Assembly (NCBI GenBank): GCA_028280065.1
Contig: JANQMN010000114.1
Span: forward strand, 1 to 64,000
Source: Hahella sp.
Lineage (GTDB): Bacteria; Pseudomonadota; Gammaproteobacteria; Pseudomonadales; Oleiphilaceae
Reading direction: 5' to 3'
DNA length: 64,000 nt
Shown here: one piece after another, positions 18,301 to 26,738 of the stretch
Layout: every line of letters starts with the position of its first letter
How positions within the stretch are numbered: the first letter of the stretch is position 1
Notes under the pieces: generated by a model
Database searches by the model: none
The model's input: the letters and a program-made list of their open reading frames with translations, nothing else
Told to the model about the DNA's origin: nothing
Position numbers and translations under genes: made by a program

Positions 18301-18896
18301 TGGTGATGGGCCGTGGCATCCACATGCCTGACGCCAAATATAACTGCAAAGAGGCCGGTAAGCATGGCAATTGCCAAAGCAACGCCGTGCGATCGGGAGC
18401 TAGTTGTTAACGATGCGCTATCCGTCAGCATGCTGAAACCCATGCTGACGGCTTTAAATTGCAGAGCGATATAGGGTAGTACGCCAAATATGGCGATAAT
18501 AGTGACCAACACTGCCAGCAACTGCGATTTGCCGTAGCGGGAGGCGATAAAGTCGGCGATGGAAGTTGAGTTATGGCGCTGGGAAATTCGGATAAGCCGG
18601 GTAAAAAGCGGTGCACCCAGGGTAAATGCAATGGCGGGTCCCAAGAAGATCGAAATATAACCCCAACCGATTTGCGCTGCCGCTTCGGTGGCGCCAAAGA
18701 AGGTCCAGGAGGAACAATAAACGGCGATTGAAAATGCGTAGGTTGCAGCGCGAAAGCGAGGCCTTGCCGCAAGATTGGCAACCTTGTCGCCACGAAACGC
18801 GATAAAGAAAAGCAGGGCAAAATACAATAGGCAGATACTGCCCAGTAGCAAGCTGGAAATCATAGGCGCGTTGAGCTCACCTGGAAATTTTGGCAA
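15363..18896 (-). CDS. Transporter-linked hybrid histidine kinase (CrbS/MxtR type)
   Basis: A 1177-residue inner-membrane protein. Residues about 10-530 form a 12-13 helix sodium:solute symporter (SLC5/PutP-like) domain. A linker and PAS domain follow (about 640-760; NMNLGVSVVDEKLNVVAWNSRY). A coiled coil leads to the histidine kinase: H-box FLASASHDLLQPLNAARL, N-box NFLTNAIRYTKTG, G-boxes DTGPGIP and GLGLGLAIVDR. The C-terminal receiver begins VFCIDNEPAILEG, with its phospho-Asp in IILADYQLDDG and Lys in LHKPIKP. This architecture is CrbS/MxtR, which controls acetate use (acs) through the regulator CrbR/ErdR. No such regulator gene is in the window. The ligand is inferred from family only. 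Confidence 0.88.
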   Translation of the reverse strand: MPKFPGELNAPMISSLLLGSICLLYFALLFFIAFRGDKVANLAARPRFRAATYAFSIAVYCSSWTFFGATEAAAQIGWGYISIFLGPAIAFTLGAPLFTRLIRISQRHNSTSIADFIASRYGKSQLLAVLVTIIAIFGVLPYIALQFKAVSMGFSMLTDSASLTTSSRSHGVALAIAMLTGLFAVIFGVRHVDATAHHQGLIQAIAFQSVVKLVAFIAVGLFVSLTLFDGWGHLTSEIRINNLSQRIWPGSLSVVGFFTYSVLGALAVICLPRQFHVTVVENHDARDMNSVRWAMPLYLLAMTIFVLPITAAGLLLSENNVPADSYLLWLPLQESMAAMAVIAFLGGCSAAIGMIIMATVTLSTMISNEILAPLLLRIQTLDLPHRRNVQLWLLSMRRISVFVILAIAFGLYWSLGERLSLASIGLLSFIAVAQFAPSLLGGILWRYGNRQGAIAGLIAGFVLWLYTLLLPILSPALQTSGEILHRGLFDFSWLTPTNLFFTGGSDLYVHGALWSLGCNLLLYIGVSALTTQRMSEKIQVASFLDRSHALEDSNNIIAGETTVDDLMALAERFLGKDKVQDILASFSRRKQLDLHPKRIAPQELIKQVEKQLASAIGSSTARIVFNSAIHGQNMQIEDVVSIVDEASQVIKFNRELLQAAIENMNLGVSVVDEKLNVVAWNSRYVEIFNYPKGFMRVGRPVADLLRYNLLMNQVPAVKAQQIVMKRLEMMISRQSHEYERMRPDGSVILIQGSPMPGGGFVTTFSDISAMRRTELALKETNTYLEERVRERTEELSKLNTQLVKAKSVAEIANQSKTRFLASASHDLLQPLNAARLFSSALASKIKKEEEYAELVTHIDSSLNAAEEILSTLLDISKLDAGAYEPHYSTFCIGELLRNLNTEFSVIAEDKNLTLKTVACNAYVNSDQQLLRRVVQNFLTNAIRYTKTGRILLGCRRRGDQLRIEVWDTGPGIPQDQLESIFEEFKRLSHGQNEKKGLGLGLAIVDRISRMLGYQVEVTSTIDNGSMFSVSLPMAEKPAPEKTPANTRQARSVQSLSGTEVFCIDNEPAILEGMKALLEGWGCQVYTGMTPKQAEAICSKFPPEIILADYQLDDGKNGLDTMDRIRKKLKRPIPGILVTAVNTEEIKEEVRRRGYQILHKPIKPAGLRAMINKVLKSQ

Positions 18897-19153
18897 TTTA
18901 AGATTGAAACGGGTTTAAACGCCCACACTGAGTTCAGGAATGGAAGGCATTAGCTTTGATGAGAATAGATGGGATATCCAGCTTATGACAACTCTATCTA
19001 AGGGGTCTTAAGTCGGCCGGGCTTCCATGGTTGGCAGTGCGCCAAGTAAAATGCCTTGGATAGTTTTCACCCTGAAACGGTATCCCTGCTGTTTCGCGGA
19101 TTCGACACTCGCTGAACGCCTCGTTCATGAGACGCTCAACGCAATGTCTATGC

Positions 19154-19552
19154 TTAAAGTTGAATTTTTCCGCCGCCCGGAATACCGCCACCGGGCATGC
19201 CGCCCATGCCGGGTTCCTGGCCTGGAACAACAATCGAGGACGCCTGCTGACGACGCATTTCCTTTAACTCTTCTACGGTTTGCTCCAAGGCGACTTTAGC
19301 TGCATCGGCGAATTGCTGGCAGGCTTCGGCCAAATTTCCCGCTTTCAATTCAAAATTCAAGGGAAGTGGCCCTGCCGGGGTCATCATCTGCGCTTGCCCG
19401 AAATACAGGGTGTCGCGGCTACCGTCCGGCTTACCGTCGCCGTCGACGGGAGTCATTCGGCGTATTGTGCCGACCTTATGATCGGTAAAGACTTCTTCAA
19501 GATAAAGCTCATCCGGGTTAATGGAGGCATCTTGCATGGGAGATTCTTGCAT
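19154..19552 (-). CDS. Conserved-looking cytoplasmic protein, Gly-rich tail
   Basis: A 132-residue protein I do not recognise by function. The central part (LYLEEVFTDHKVGTIRRMTP, RDTLYFGQAQMMTPAGPLPL, FELKAGNLAEACQQFADAAK) has well-ordered strand/helix alternation. A helix EQTVEELKEMRR follows, then a flexible GMGGMPGGGIPGGG tail. There is no signal peptide. A weak AGGA lies about 10 bases before the first ATG; a second ATG five codons in is possible. Confidence 0.65.
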   Translation of the reverse strand: MQESPMQDASINPDELYLEEVFTDHKVGTIRRMTPVDGDGKPDGSRDTLYFGQAQMMTPAGPLPLNFELKAGNLAEACQQFADAAKVALEQTVEELKEMRRQQASSIVVPGQEPGMGGMPGGGIPGGGKIQL

Positions 19553-19839
19553 TGAAAGGAGTTCCTGCTGAAAGAAAAGCCCTGATCATACCTGCTGAGC
19601 CGGGAATTTGCCACGCCATGTTGCGGTGAGTTCAGGGCCGTTCGGCTGGTCTTCAGCTTCTGTACCGGTAACCGGCTGTAAGCCCTTGCAATGTTTTGTA
19701 GTAATGTGCGCAACCCATCATTGTCGATGGCGATTACACCAAGGATCCGTCGCTTTATTCACTATAGACTTTTTTCTTACGGGCGGAATCTCTCGACCTT
19801 ATTCCGCAGTCACCTATTTATTGATAAAGGTAGGTAGCC

Positions 19840-20325
19840 ATGTCCAATGCCATCCCCGCCAAGCTGCTGAAACTAAGGTTTGTCGCTGAAGTGCCGCGCA
19901 ATGAGTTTATCGACCTGCCGCAACGGATTGAGCCGGAACAAACGCAATCGCGCCTATGGTTCCTTCGGCAGCTACGCAATGCAAACCGCCCGCCGGTCGG
20001 GCATAAGACGGTTGTTTCCATGCGTAAAACCTTTAATGCCGCCGTATGGTTGCGGTTTTTACAGACACCGCAGGCACCAGTTTCCCTGTGGCTCAAATAT
20101 CGGGATGCAAGTGGCGAGTACGCAGTCATGGTCGACGAAATGCAACTTGAAAGCGATGCAGCCATGTTGTCTGGTTGCGTGACAATTCAGACCAGGGGTG
20201 CACTAAGTTACCTTCAGGCCCACATCAGCGGTTTACGCGCTTCTGATGTGTTCTCGGTAGAGGAGCTTTATGTGCAACGCCAATCCCCTGATCTGAATAA
20301 TGAGACCCAGAGTCACTCTGCTTGA
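19840..20325 (+). CDS. Hypothetical protein, 161 residues
   Basis: No family recognised. It starts MSNAIPAKLLKLRFVAEVPR, has no signal peptide or membrane segment, and shows alternating strands such as APVSLWLKYRDASGEYAVMVDEMQLE. That looks like a small beta-rich or PilZ-like fold, which is a guess only. AAAGGTAGGT lies 8-10 bases upstream of the ATG. Its 3' end overlaps the convergent small gene at 20313-20609 by 13 bases. Confidence 0.6.
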   Translation: MSNAIPAKLLKLRFVAEVPRNEFIDLPQRIEPEQTQSRLWFLRQLRNANRPPVGHKTVVSMRKTFNAAVWLRFLQTPQAPVSLWLKYRDASGEYAVMVDEMQLESDAAMLSGCVTIQTRGALSYLQAHISGLRASDVFSVEELYVQRQSPDLNNETQSHSA

Positions 20326-20609
20326 TTCAAGCCTTCTTGAAAAGCTTTCTGGGTTAAGGCGAACGCATTATCCGGGCTCATTCGCACTTTTGGATTAGCC
20401 GCCCGTGCGCCCTCTCCAGCGTTGCCGGATGCGGCGCTTTCCTGTTGATTTGCATTCGTCCTGCGGGAAATTGACAGCGGCTCTGGGAGGCTTTGCCATT
20501 CGAGTCCTGTTAACCGATTGAATGCCTCAAGGCCTAGATCCGGGCGATGCTTGAAGATGTCGATAATTTCTGCAGTTCTGCCGGTATTTCTGTCTGACCT
20601 TGATCGCAT
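20313..20609 (-). CDS. Hypothetical protein, 98 residues
   Basis: Not recognised. A strong AGAGGAG ribosome-binding site (20621-20615) sits 5 bases before the ATG, which makes translation likely. The N-terminal half has a helical TAEIIDIFKHRPDLGLEAFNRLTGLEW segment. A low-complexity Ala/Gly/Asn linker follows, then a C-terminal helix SPDNAFALTQKAFQEGLNQ. There are no cysteines or membrane segments. It is convergent with and slightly overlaps the 161-residue gene. Confidence 0.6.
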   Translation of the reverse strand: MRSRSDRNTGRTAEIIDIFKHRPDLGLEAFNRLTGLEWQSLPEPLSISRRTNANQQESAASGNAGEGARAANPKVRMSPDNAFALTQKAFQEGLNQAE

Positions 20610-21033
20610 AATAACTCCTCTGCTACCAAGCGCCTTAGGCTGCGCACGACAACGAATAATTCAGATACGTTGAAGTAATACATAATCCATGCCAATCCGA
20701 TATTTAGGCGGATGGTAGTCTTAGCGTTTTCATTTCGGATCGACGAACACCGGCAAATTAATGACAAAACAATATGTTAGAGGTGTGGTTAGAAAGAGTT
20801 GCCGGCGCGAATGGAAAAAAATGCATCTGGCTGGCAAGGATTAGGTTACCCAGTCAGAACAGCGTTTAGTCAGAATCGGGTTAAAAGTGACGCTCTGTGA
20901 CACTTGGCGTTAACTGATCGAATCGGTCAATTGTTCGCTCGATAACAGGCCATGAAAAATTGTAGAAGATTGATGTCAACCGGATGATTCCAGCACCGTT
21001 AAATTGGTAAACCCATGCACAGGAGCGGAAAAC
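20610..21033. other. Divergent intergenic region
   Basis: About 420 bases between the 98-residue minus-strand gene and the DUF1800 gene. It should hold promoters for both. I see no additional ORF with a ribosome-binding site, no RNA gene and no strong inverted repeat. Confidence 0.4.
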
Positions 21034-22539
21034 ATGCAGATTTCGCGGCGCACATTATTTCAGCAAACCGGGTTGATGGCGGCAGCGGTCGCCCTCTGGG
21101 GCCAGGGCGTCAGATCGGCTAAAGCCGGTGAGTTCACACCTAATAAACCCGAATACGAGATACTCAACCGTTTTAGTTTCGGTATTCATCCGGATGATGT
21201 TGCTGCGCTGGAAAGTAGAGGCCCTGCGGCATACTTGGAGGAGCAACTCTTTGGTGAGTTGTTGGATCCCGAAGTAGAGGCGAACGTGCAGACCTGGTTT
21301 CCCACCTTGGCGCTGTCGGCGGCTGAATTGAAAAGTCTGGTGGACACCGAGCAGATGGTCCCGGCCCAAATCGCCGGTGAACTCAAGCGCGCCACCGTTT
21401 ACCGGGCGAGCGCCAGTCGTTATCAGCTATATGAAGTGATGGTCGATTTCTGGAGTAATCACTTCAATATATACCACCAGGATGGGCCGCTTCGTCTGTT
21501 AAAGACGGTAGACGATCGAGACGTCATTCGGGCAAATGCCTTGGGATCATTCCGCGCGCTGCTGCAGGCTAGCGCTAAAAGCCCCGCGATGCTGTTTTAT
21601 CTGGATAACTACAGCAGCACCAAACGTGGATTTAACGAGAACTATGCAAGAGAACTCCTGGAACTCCACACGTTAGGTGTGGACGGCGGTTATAGTCACG
21701 AGGATATTGAAGCGGTTGCCCGTATTCTGACCGGCTGGAGTATCGGCCGCGGCAATTCCGGGCCGATTGGCGAGTTCAGCTTCTTCTCTCAGACCCACGA
21801 CTACGGTGAAAAGACGGTTATGGGTGTTGTTTATCCTGCGGGGCAGGGTATTGAAGAAGGTGAGGCGCTGCTCGACCAACTGGTGGATCACCCCAGCACC
21901 CGCCAGTTTATTGCCACCAAACTCTGCCAGCGTTTTATTTCCGATCAGCCCGCCGTCGCAACAGTCGCGCAAGTCGCCGAGGCTTGGGGTGCCGATGGCG
22001 ATATCCCGGCCATGCTGTTGGCTCTGGCAAGCACCGATGAGTTTTATGATAAGGCCGCCCGCAAGTATCGACGCCCCCTGGACTATGTCTTGGGAATGTT
22101 GCGCACCGCGGCGGCTTTGGTCAGTCGATCCCAGACCCGGATGTTGCAGACAGCATTGCAACTATTAGGGCAGGTGCCTTTTGACTACCCCCCGCCGACC
22201 GGCTATCCCGATTCAATTTCCGGCTGGGCTTCCACCGCAGGCTTATTGAATCGCTGGAATATTGCCAGTACCGGGCTTGGCTATACGTCGGGTGGACGTT
22301 TACGCCGCAATAGTATTCTCCAGCCGGAGATCTTGTTGGATGACCCGCAATCTCCGGAACAGTTGGTGGATCAGTTGCTGGATATGCTTCTGCATGGCGG
22401 TATCGACGCTGAGGGCCGGGAAATACTGGTGAGTTTTGCCGAACAACGCTTCGCGGAACTGGAAACCCGCCAGGGACTGACCCTGGTCCGTGATTTGGCC
22501 AATCTCATTTATGCATCCCCCTATTTTCAATGGCACTAA
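21034..22539 (+). CDS. DUF1800 protein with Tat signal
   Basis: A 501-residue exported protein of the DUF1800 family. The N-terminus MQISRRTLFQQTGLMAAAVALW is a twin-arginine signal. The start at ATG 21034 is chosen because AGGAG lies 9 bases upstream and the Tat motif then falls at residues 3-8. Typical family segments include MVDFWSNHFNIY, NYARELLELHTLGVDGGYSHEDIEAVARILTGWSI, and KYRRPLDYVLGMLR. DUF1800 genes nearly always pair with DUF1501 genes, as here. The biochemical role is unknown; export folded through Tat suggests a cofactor or metal. Confidence 0.9.
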   Translation: MQISRRTLFQQTGLMAAAVALWGQGVRSAKAGEFTPNKPEYEILNRFSFGIHPDDVAALESRGPAAYLEEQLFGELLDPEVEANVQTWFPTLALSAAELKSLVDTEQMVPAQIAGELKRATVYRASASRYQLYEVMVDFWSNHFNIYHQDGPLRLLKTVDDRDVIRANALGSFRALLQASAKSPAMLFYLDNYSSTKRGFNENYARELLELHTLGVDGGYSHEDIEAVARILTGWSIGRGNSGPIGEFSFFSQTHDYGEKTVMGVVYPAGQGIEEGEALLDQLVDHPSTRQFIATKLCQRFISDQPAVATVAQVAEAWGADGDIPAMLLALASTDEFYDKAARKYRRPLDYVLGMLRTAAALVSRSQTRMLQTALQLLGQVPFDYPPPTGYPDSISGWASTAGLLNRWNIASTGLGYTSGGRLRRNSILQPEILLDDPQSPEQLVDQLLDMLLHGGIDAEGREILVSFAEQRFAELETRQGLTLVRDLANLIYASPYFQWH

Positions 22540-22574
22540 TCCTTATTAAGGCACCTGGTTGAGGAGTATTTAGC

Positions 22575-23729
22575 ATGGTAAACCTACAATTGCAGACTGA
22601 AACGACGGAAAGTCTTTTGCTGGCAGCGACACAGTCCTTACAAGGCAATATGATTGTCATCTTTCTACGTGGCGCGATGGACGGGATGCATGCCGTGATT
22701 CCAGCGGGGGATAGCAATTATGCATCGTTGCGCCCGCAACTGAGCGATTCGGCAGACTCAGCAATCCCATTGGATGGATTCTTTAAGCTGCATGCGCAAT
22801 TGGAGGCCTTGTATCCAATCTACGAAACCGGGGAGTTGGCCTTTATTCACGCCAGTGGCTCCCCCGATGACAGCCATTCCCATTTTGACGCACAAGATTA
22901 TATGGAGCATGGCACGCCCGGTATCAAAACCACGGAAGACGGTTGGCTGGCCAGGGCCTTGCTGCAAACGAACCTGACTGCACCGTTGCAAGCGGTGGCA
23001 ATGGGTAAGAGTATTCCGGAGGTGTTTCGCAGCTCCCGGCTCTCCGCCGTCGCCATTGACAGTGTTGCCGATTACGGCTTGGTCCATCCGTCCGCATTAT
23101 TGCATCTGGCAATCGATGATATTCACCAGCAGGATGATGCGCTGGCATCCCTCTCAACTTCCACATTTGCCACCATCGATGCGCTGCAGGCATTGGATGC
23201 CGATAACTATACTCCCGTCAATGGCGCGGTCTATCCCAACAGCACTTTTGGTCAGCAACTCCAGGATGTCGCTTTGCTACTGAAATCGGATCTGGGTGTG
23301 CATGCGGTGAATGTGGATATCGGCGGTTGGGATACCCATGAAAATCAAGAGGCCCAACTTTCCGGCAATTTCCAGCAATTGGCGGAAGGGTTGGCGGCAC
23401 TCTATCTGGATCTTGGAAGCCTGATGCAAACCACATCCATTGTATGCATGACAGAATTTGGCCGCCGCGCCTACGAAAACGCCTCCGACGGCACCGACCA
23501 TGGCCACGGCGGTTGCATGTTTGTGCTAGGCAAGGGCATCAATGGCGGACAAGTGCTTGGTGAATGGCCCGGTCTGACAGAATCGGACTTATATGGCCCA
23601 GGGGATCTGGAAGTCACCACGGACTACCGTACGGTGTTGGCGGAGCTGTTGATAAAACGGCATGGGTATCAGGACCTTTCGATGGTATTTCCGGATTTTG
23701 AGTTGCCGTCTTTCGTGGGATTGCTTTAA
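22575..23729 (+). CDS. DUF1501 protein without its usual Tat signal
   Basis: A 384-residue DUF1501 protein (alkaline-phosphatase-like fold). Marker segments are IVIFLRGAMDGMHAVIPAGD, FIHASGSPDDSHSHFDAQDYME, VNVDIGGWDTHENQ, CMTEFGRRAYEN and GTDHGHGGCMFVLG, the metal-type motifs. Most relatives start with an RRxF Tat leader. Here the protein begins MVNLQLQTETTESLL with no signal. It lies 35 bases after the DUF1800 gene with GAGGAG at 22561-22566 upstream. It may be exported with its Tat-bearing partner, which is inference. Its stop overlaps that of the convergent solute-binding protein gene. Confidence 0.88.
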   Translation: MVNLQLQTETTESLLLAATQSLQGNMIVIFLRGAMDGMHAVIPAGDSNYASLRPQLSDSADSAIPLDGFFKLHAQLEALYPIYETGELAFIHASGSPDDSHSHFDAQDYMEHGTPGIKTTEDGWLARALLQTNLTAPLQAVAMGKSIPEVFRSSRLSAVAIDSVADYGLVHPSALLHLAIDDIHQQDDALASLSTSTFATIDALQALDADNYTPVNGAVYPNSTFGQQLQDVALLLKSDLGVHAVNVDIGGWDTHENQEAQLSGNFQQLAEGLAALYLDLGSLMQTTSIVCMTEFGRRAYENASDGTDHGHGGCMFVLGKGINGGQVLGEWPGLTESDLYGPGDLEVTTDYRTVLAELLIKRHGYQDLSMVFPDFELPSFVGLL

Positions 23730-24667
23730 TTTGCAGGCGCGGGTTGGTAAATCGGATAAGCTTCATAGTCTTCATAGAAGCCTCCTTCGCTGAGGTATTG
23801 CTCTCCTAGATGAGATTTAAAGGGTTTGCCGAGGCCATGTGGATTCTTGTATTTCCTGAGGATTTCCAACCAAAGCCCTTCGTCTTTGATCTTTTTCAAT
23901 TCTCTATCCATGGCTCTGATTAATCCTTTTTCGACCCAGGGAGACTTTCGGGACAGCATGAAAACGAAATGAAAACGGGTCCACGGCCAGTCTATTTCGA
24001 TTTCCAGAAGCTGGTCGGCGACGCCATTTTTCTCTGCCCACCAGTTGGTCCAGCTGGAGGAGTTAATAATCAGGTCTTGCCGGCCCTTGGCTAGGGTCAG
24101 GGGAATTTGGGAAAGTGAGCGCACTTCGAGAATATTGTATTTCCCGCGAGATTTTATAAAGGCTTTGGTCCAGCCGTTACCGATAAAATCCACCAAGCCA
24201 TATGCCTTGAGGTCTTCAATGGAATTAATAGACTTAATGGCCTTCTTCATGCGCTGATCATTTTTTCGGATGAACAGATTCCAGTAATTCGGAAGTGTAT
24301 TCTCCTTGCCGAAGACCGCGTACTTGAATCTATTGGCGGTCGGCGTAGTCATCATGCCGTCAAGTCTGCCTTCCGCAACATACCGCTGTGCCCGCTCCCA
24401 AGGGAAAAACTGGTGTTTGACCTCAAGACCAAGGCGATCAAGCACGAGTTCAACCACCTCGACTTCGATCCCCATTGGTTGTCCGTTTTCCAGCCAGTTG
24501 ATGGGTGCTGCCCCTGCCATATATCCCCAGGTCACTTCTTGTTCCGCAGAGCATGGCGGCGAACAAAACAAGGCGAAGATCAATAGATACAGGAAAGCGG
24601 AAATTTTTTCGCCGCGTTTACTTCGAGGTGCATCGTTAGGCAAAATGAAGATTGAGATAATGGGCAT
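23726..24667 (-). CDS. Family 3 extracellular solute-binding protein
   Basis: A 313-residue periplasmic protein with a hydrophobic leader ISAFLYLLIFALFCSPPCSA (about 22-41). It then has the amino-acid-binding-protein fold: GIEVEVVELVLDRLGLEV, FPWERAQRYVAEGRLDGMM, and an AMDRELKKIKDEGLWLEILRKY C-terminus. There are no ABC permease or ATPase genes beside it. It resembles the orphan periplasmic binding proteins common in marine gammaproteobacteria, whose roles are undefined. Confidence 0.8.
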   Translation of the reverse strand: MPIISIFILPNDAPRSKRGEKISAFLYLLIFALFCSPPCSAEQEVTWGYMAGAAPINWLENGQPMGIEVEVVELVLDRLGLEVKHQFFPWERAQRYVAEGRLDGMMTTPTANRFKYAVFGKENTLPNYWNLFIRKNDQRMKKAIKSINSIEDLKAYGLVDFIGNGWTKAFIKSRGKYNILEVRSLSQIPLTLAKGRQDLIINSSSWTNWWAEKNGVADQLLEIEIDWPWTRFHFVFMLSRKSPWVEKGLIRAMDRELKKIKDEGLWLEILRKYKNPHGLGKPFKSHLGEQYLSEGGFYEDYEAYPIYQPAPAN

Positions 24668-24808
24668 TCAATAAGTTTAGACCTGGACCCATTATTTGGT
24701 AGTTAGCAGAAAGATAATAGAGATTAAGCAGGCTTCGCGATGCGCCTTGATGCTCCTCGCCAGGAGATGAAAGTCATCTGAGTATTTGTGACTTGGAAGC
24801 AGGACGAA

Positions 24809-25285
24809 TCAATCCACTGTTAGGTACTCGGCTAACTGGCCGCTGGTACTGCGCAGCCGTTGACTGAGGATGTAGGAAATCCGCCAAAGTAAACGAAAAG
24901 CTACCAGGGGATATTTCTCAACCATGGAATCAAGGTTTGCTTTCGTAAGCAGTAGAAATTCGGCATCGGTGCTGGCCAAGATGTGCGCTGATCTTGGTTG
25001 CCCGTCAATCAACGACAACTCCCCAAAAGTGTGTGGCGCCCTTAACGTGGCCAGTTTATTGTGTTGACCCTCGATATCTCGCACCACTAGCAGCTTGCCT
25101 TTCAGCAGAATGCCGAGGCTGTTTTCGGTACTGCTCTGTTTAAACAGTGTCGTGCCTTTATCGGCCGTGTACGCCTGAAAAAACTGGGTCATGCGTTTCA
25201 CCTGGTCCCAACTGAAGGACTGTGACCAGTTGGTTTGATCCAATAAGTCGGCAATTTCCTCTGGAGAGTAATTTTGTTTTTTCAT
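24809..25285 (-). CDS. Cyclic-nucleotide-binding domain protein
   Basis: 158 residues holding one cNMP-binding beta-barrel: FQAYTADKGTTLFKQ, LGILLKGKLLVVRD, and the phosphate-binding cassette FGELSLIDGQPRSAHILA, which keeps the Glu and Arg that contact cAMP in CRP. A C-terminal helix FRLLWRISYILSQRLR follows, but no DNA-binding domain does. It may act by protein interaction as a stand-alone second-messenger sensor. The ligand is not certain. Confidence 0.85.
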   Translation of the reverse strand: MKKQNYSPEEIADLLDQTNWSQSFSWDQVKRMTQFFQAYTADKGTTLFKQSSTENSLGILLKGKLLVVRDIEGQHNKLATLRAPHTFGELSLIDGQPRSAHILASTDAEFLLLTKANLDSMVEKYPLVAFRLLWRISYILSQRLRSTSGQLAEYLTVD

Positions 25286-25495
25286 CCTGGAGTGTCTTAT
25301 ATAAATAGCTCGATGACTGTCTCAGCATTCAGAGAGTATAGCGCTTGGCTCCTCAGCTGATGGAAGAAAACGGGAATTGAATAGTTGCTTATTATTGAAA
25401 GCTGGCTCTTTATAGTAAAAAACAATATTAAAAATACTGGACGAAATTACAGTTAGTGTATAAGTTTACAGTATATCCAATTGCGGAGGTGAATA

Positions 25496-25630
25496 ATGAA
25501 AGTATCAGCAGACAACAACGTGATTTGTGTACAAATGCCGGTTTCTGAGCGTCTTGTTGCCTTTTATTACAAATGTGTCGAAGGAGAATGGGTACGTTAT
25601 AAAAGGGAAGTGCTGGCGACTATTCACTAA
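25496..25630 (+). CDS. Small 44-residue protein with strong ribosome-binding site
   Basis: A short ORF, MKVSADNNVICVQMPVSERL to VLATIH, in the gap upstream of argR. GGAGGTGA lies at 25485-25492, 3 bases before ATG 25496, a near-perfect Shine-Dalgarno sequence. The protein is mixed hydrophobic/charged with two cysteines and no membrane helix; FYYKCVEGEWVRYKREV is amphipathic. No family is recognised. It could be a true microprotein or a leader peptide for the downstream gene. Confidence 0.5.
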   Translation: MKVSADNNVICVQMPVSERLVAFYYKCVEGEWVRYKREVLATIH

Positions 25631-25717
25631 GGGCAGTCGCCTTTAAGTTGTTACTTGACTTGATGGCATCCATGAAAGCTCTAATATGAAAAGAATGGTT
25701 CGTATTAGGGCAAGCAG

Positions 25718-26683
25718 TTGAGTAAAACCATAGGATTTTTGCTGTTAGAGGATTTTTCTCTCTACAGTTACGCAAATTGCGTTGAAGCATTGCGTACGGC
25801 CAATGAAATAGCCGGCAACGAACTGTACCGGTTTGTGCGGCTTGCCGCCCAGACAGTGGTGCATAGCGAAGATAGCGTTGCGATCACCGTCGAGCAAACC
25901 CTTCACCTGCCACATCAATGTGACGGTTTGGTGATCTGCGGCAATACTGCAGGTTTCAATCATGAAACCTTGCCGGCGGAGCAAGTTCTGCCAGTCTGGA
26001 TAAAGACGGCGTTGCAACAGTTGGACTGGTGTGGGGCAATAGCGTCCGGTGTGGACTTATTGGCACAGGCTGGTTTGCTTTCGAACAAGAAAATTTCTAC
26101 CTGCGCTTCGATAGAAATGGATTCGGCTGTAAAGTCCCAGCAGATTCGACTTTCTGAAGATTTGTTCTCCGTCGATGGCAAATTTTGGACGTGTCGGGGC
26201 GGGAGTGCCTCACTTGATATGATGCTGTTCCTGCTATCCCGGCAACATTCCGTCGATCTTTCAGAAATGGTGGCGCGTACCATCAACCGTAAACGGCTTG
26301 GCGCGCCTCGCAGACCGAAGCTGCTGTATTCGGATGCGGCGCTGAAAACAGACGTTCCCGTGTTATTCGATGCCATTGAGCTGATGCGGGCGAATATGGA
26401 AGAGCCGCTTACCACTGACGATATTGCAAGTCATTTGGAATTGTCCAGGCGTCACCTGGAAAGGCTCTTCAAGAAACACCTGGACGCTTTGCCATCCCGC
26501 TTTTATCAACAACTGCGATTGGAGTTTGCGCGAAAACTGCTCCTGTCTGAATCGACCTCCATTACTGAGATCGCCCTACGAAGTGGTTTCTCCTCCGGCG
26601 GCCACTTCTCAACCGCCTATCGCAATGTGTACGGCGTAACTCCCAAGGAAGAACGAACGATCAATAATCAGACCGTTAGCTGA
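25718..26683 (+). CDS. argR: ArgR-type AraC/GlxA-family regulator
   Basis: A 321-residue regulator. The N-terminal DJ-1/PfpI-like domain (FLLLEDFSLYSYANCVEALRTAN, CDGLVICGNTAG, ISTCASIEMDS) binds ligand in the GlxA subfamily. The C-terminal AraC domain has two helix-turn-helices: TTDDIASHLELSRRHLERLFKKHL and TEIALRSGFSSGGHFSTAYRNVYGVTPKEER. It starts at TTG. In Pseudomonas ArgR, of this family, activates the aru operon in response to arginine. Here the gene lies directly upstream of the same operon, separated by three putative operator repeats. Assignment rests on family plus context. Confidence 0.85.
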   Translation: MSKTIGFLLLEDFSLYSYANCVEALRTANEIAGNELYRFVRLAAQTVVHSEDSVAITVEQTLHLPHQCDGLVICGNTAGFNHETLPAEQVLPVWIKTALQQLDWCGAIASGVDLLAQAGLLSNKKISTCASIEMDSAVKSQQIRLSEDLFSVDGKFWTCRGGSASLDMMLFLLSRQHSVDLSEMVARTINRKRLGAPRRPKLLYSDAALKTDVPVLFDAIELMRANMEEPLTTDDIASHLELSRRHLERLFKKHLDALPSRFYQQLRLEFARKLLLSESTSITEIALRSGFSSGGHFSTAYRNVYGVTPKEERTINNQTVS

Positions 26684-26738
26684 GCCATAAAAGGAGTAAA
26701 AAAACTTCTCCTCGTTTCGTCCCTCGGCAAATTACTGC

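Noticed and set aside
26693-26712. AGGAG and CTCCT flank an A-rich loop after argR, like a terminator.
   Set aside because: Only five paired bases and no T run follow; too weak to call.
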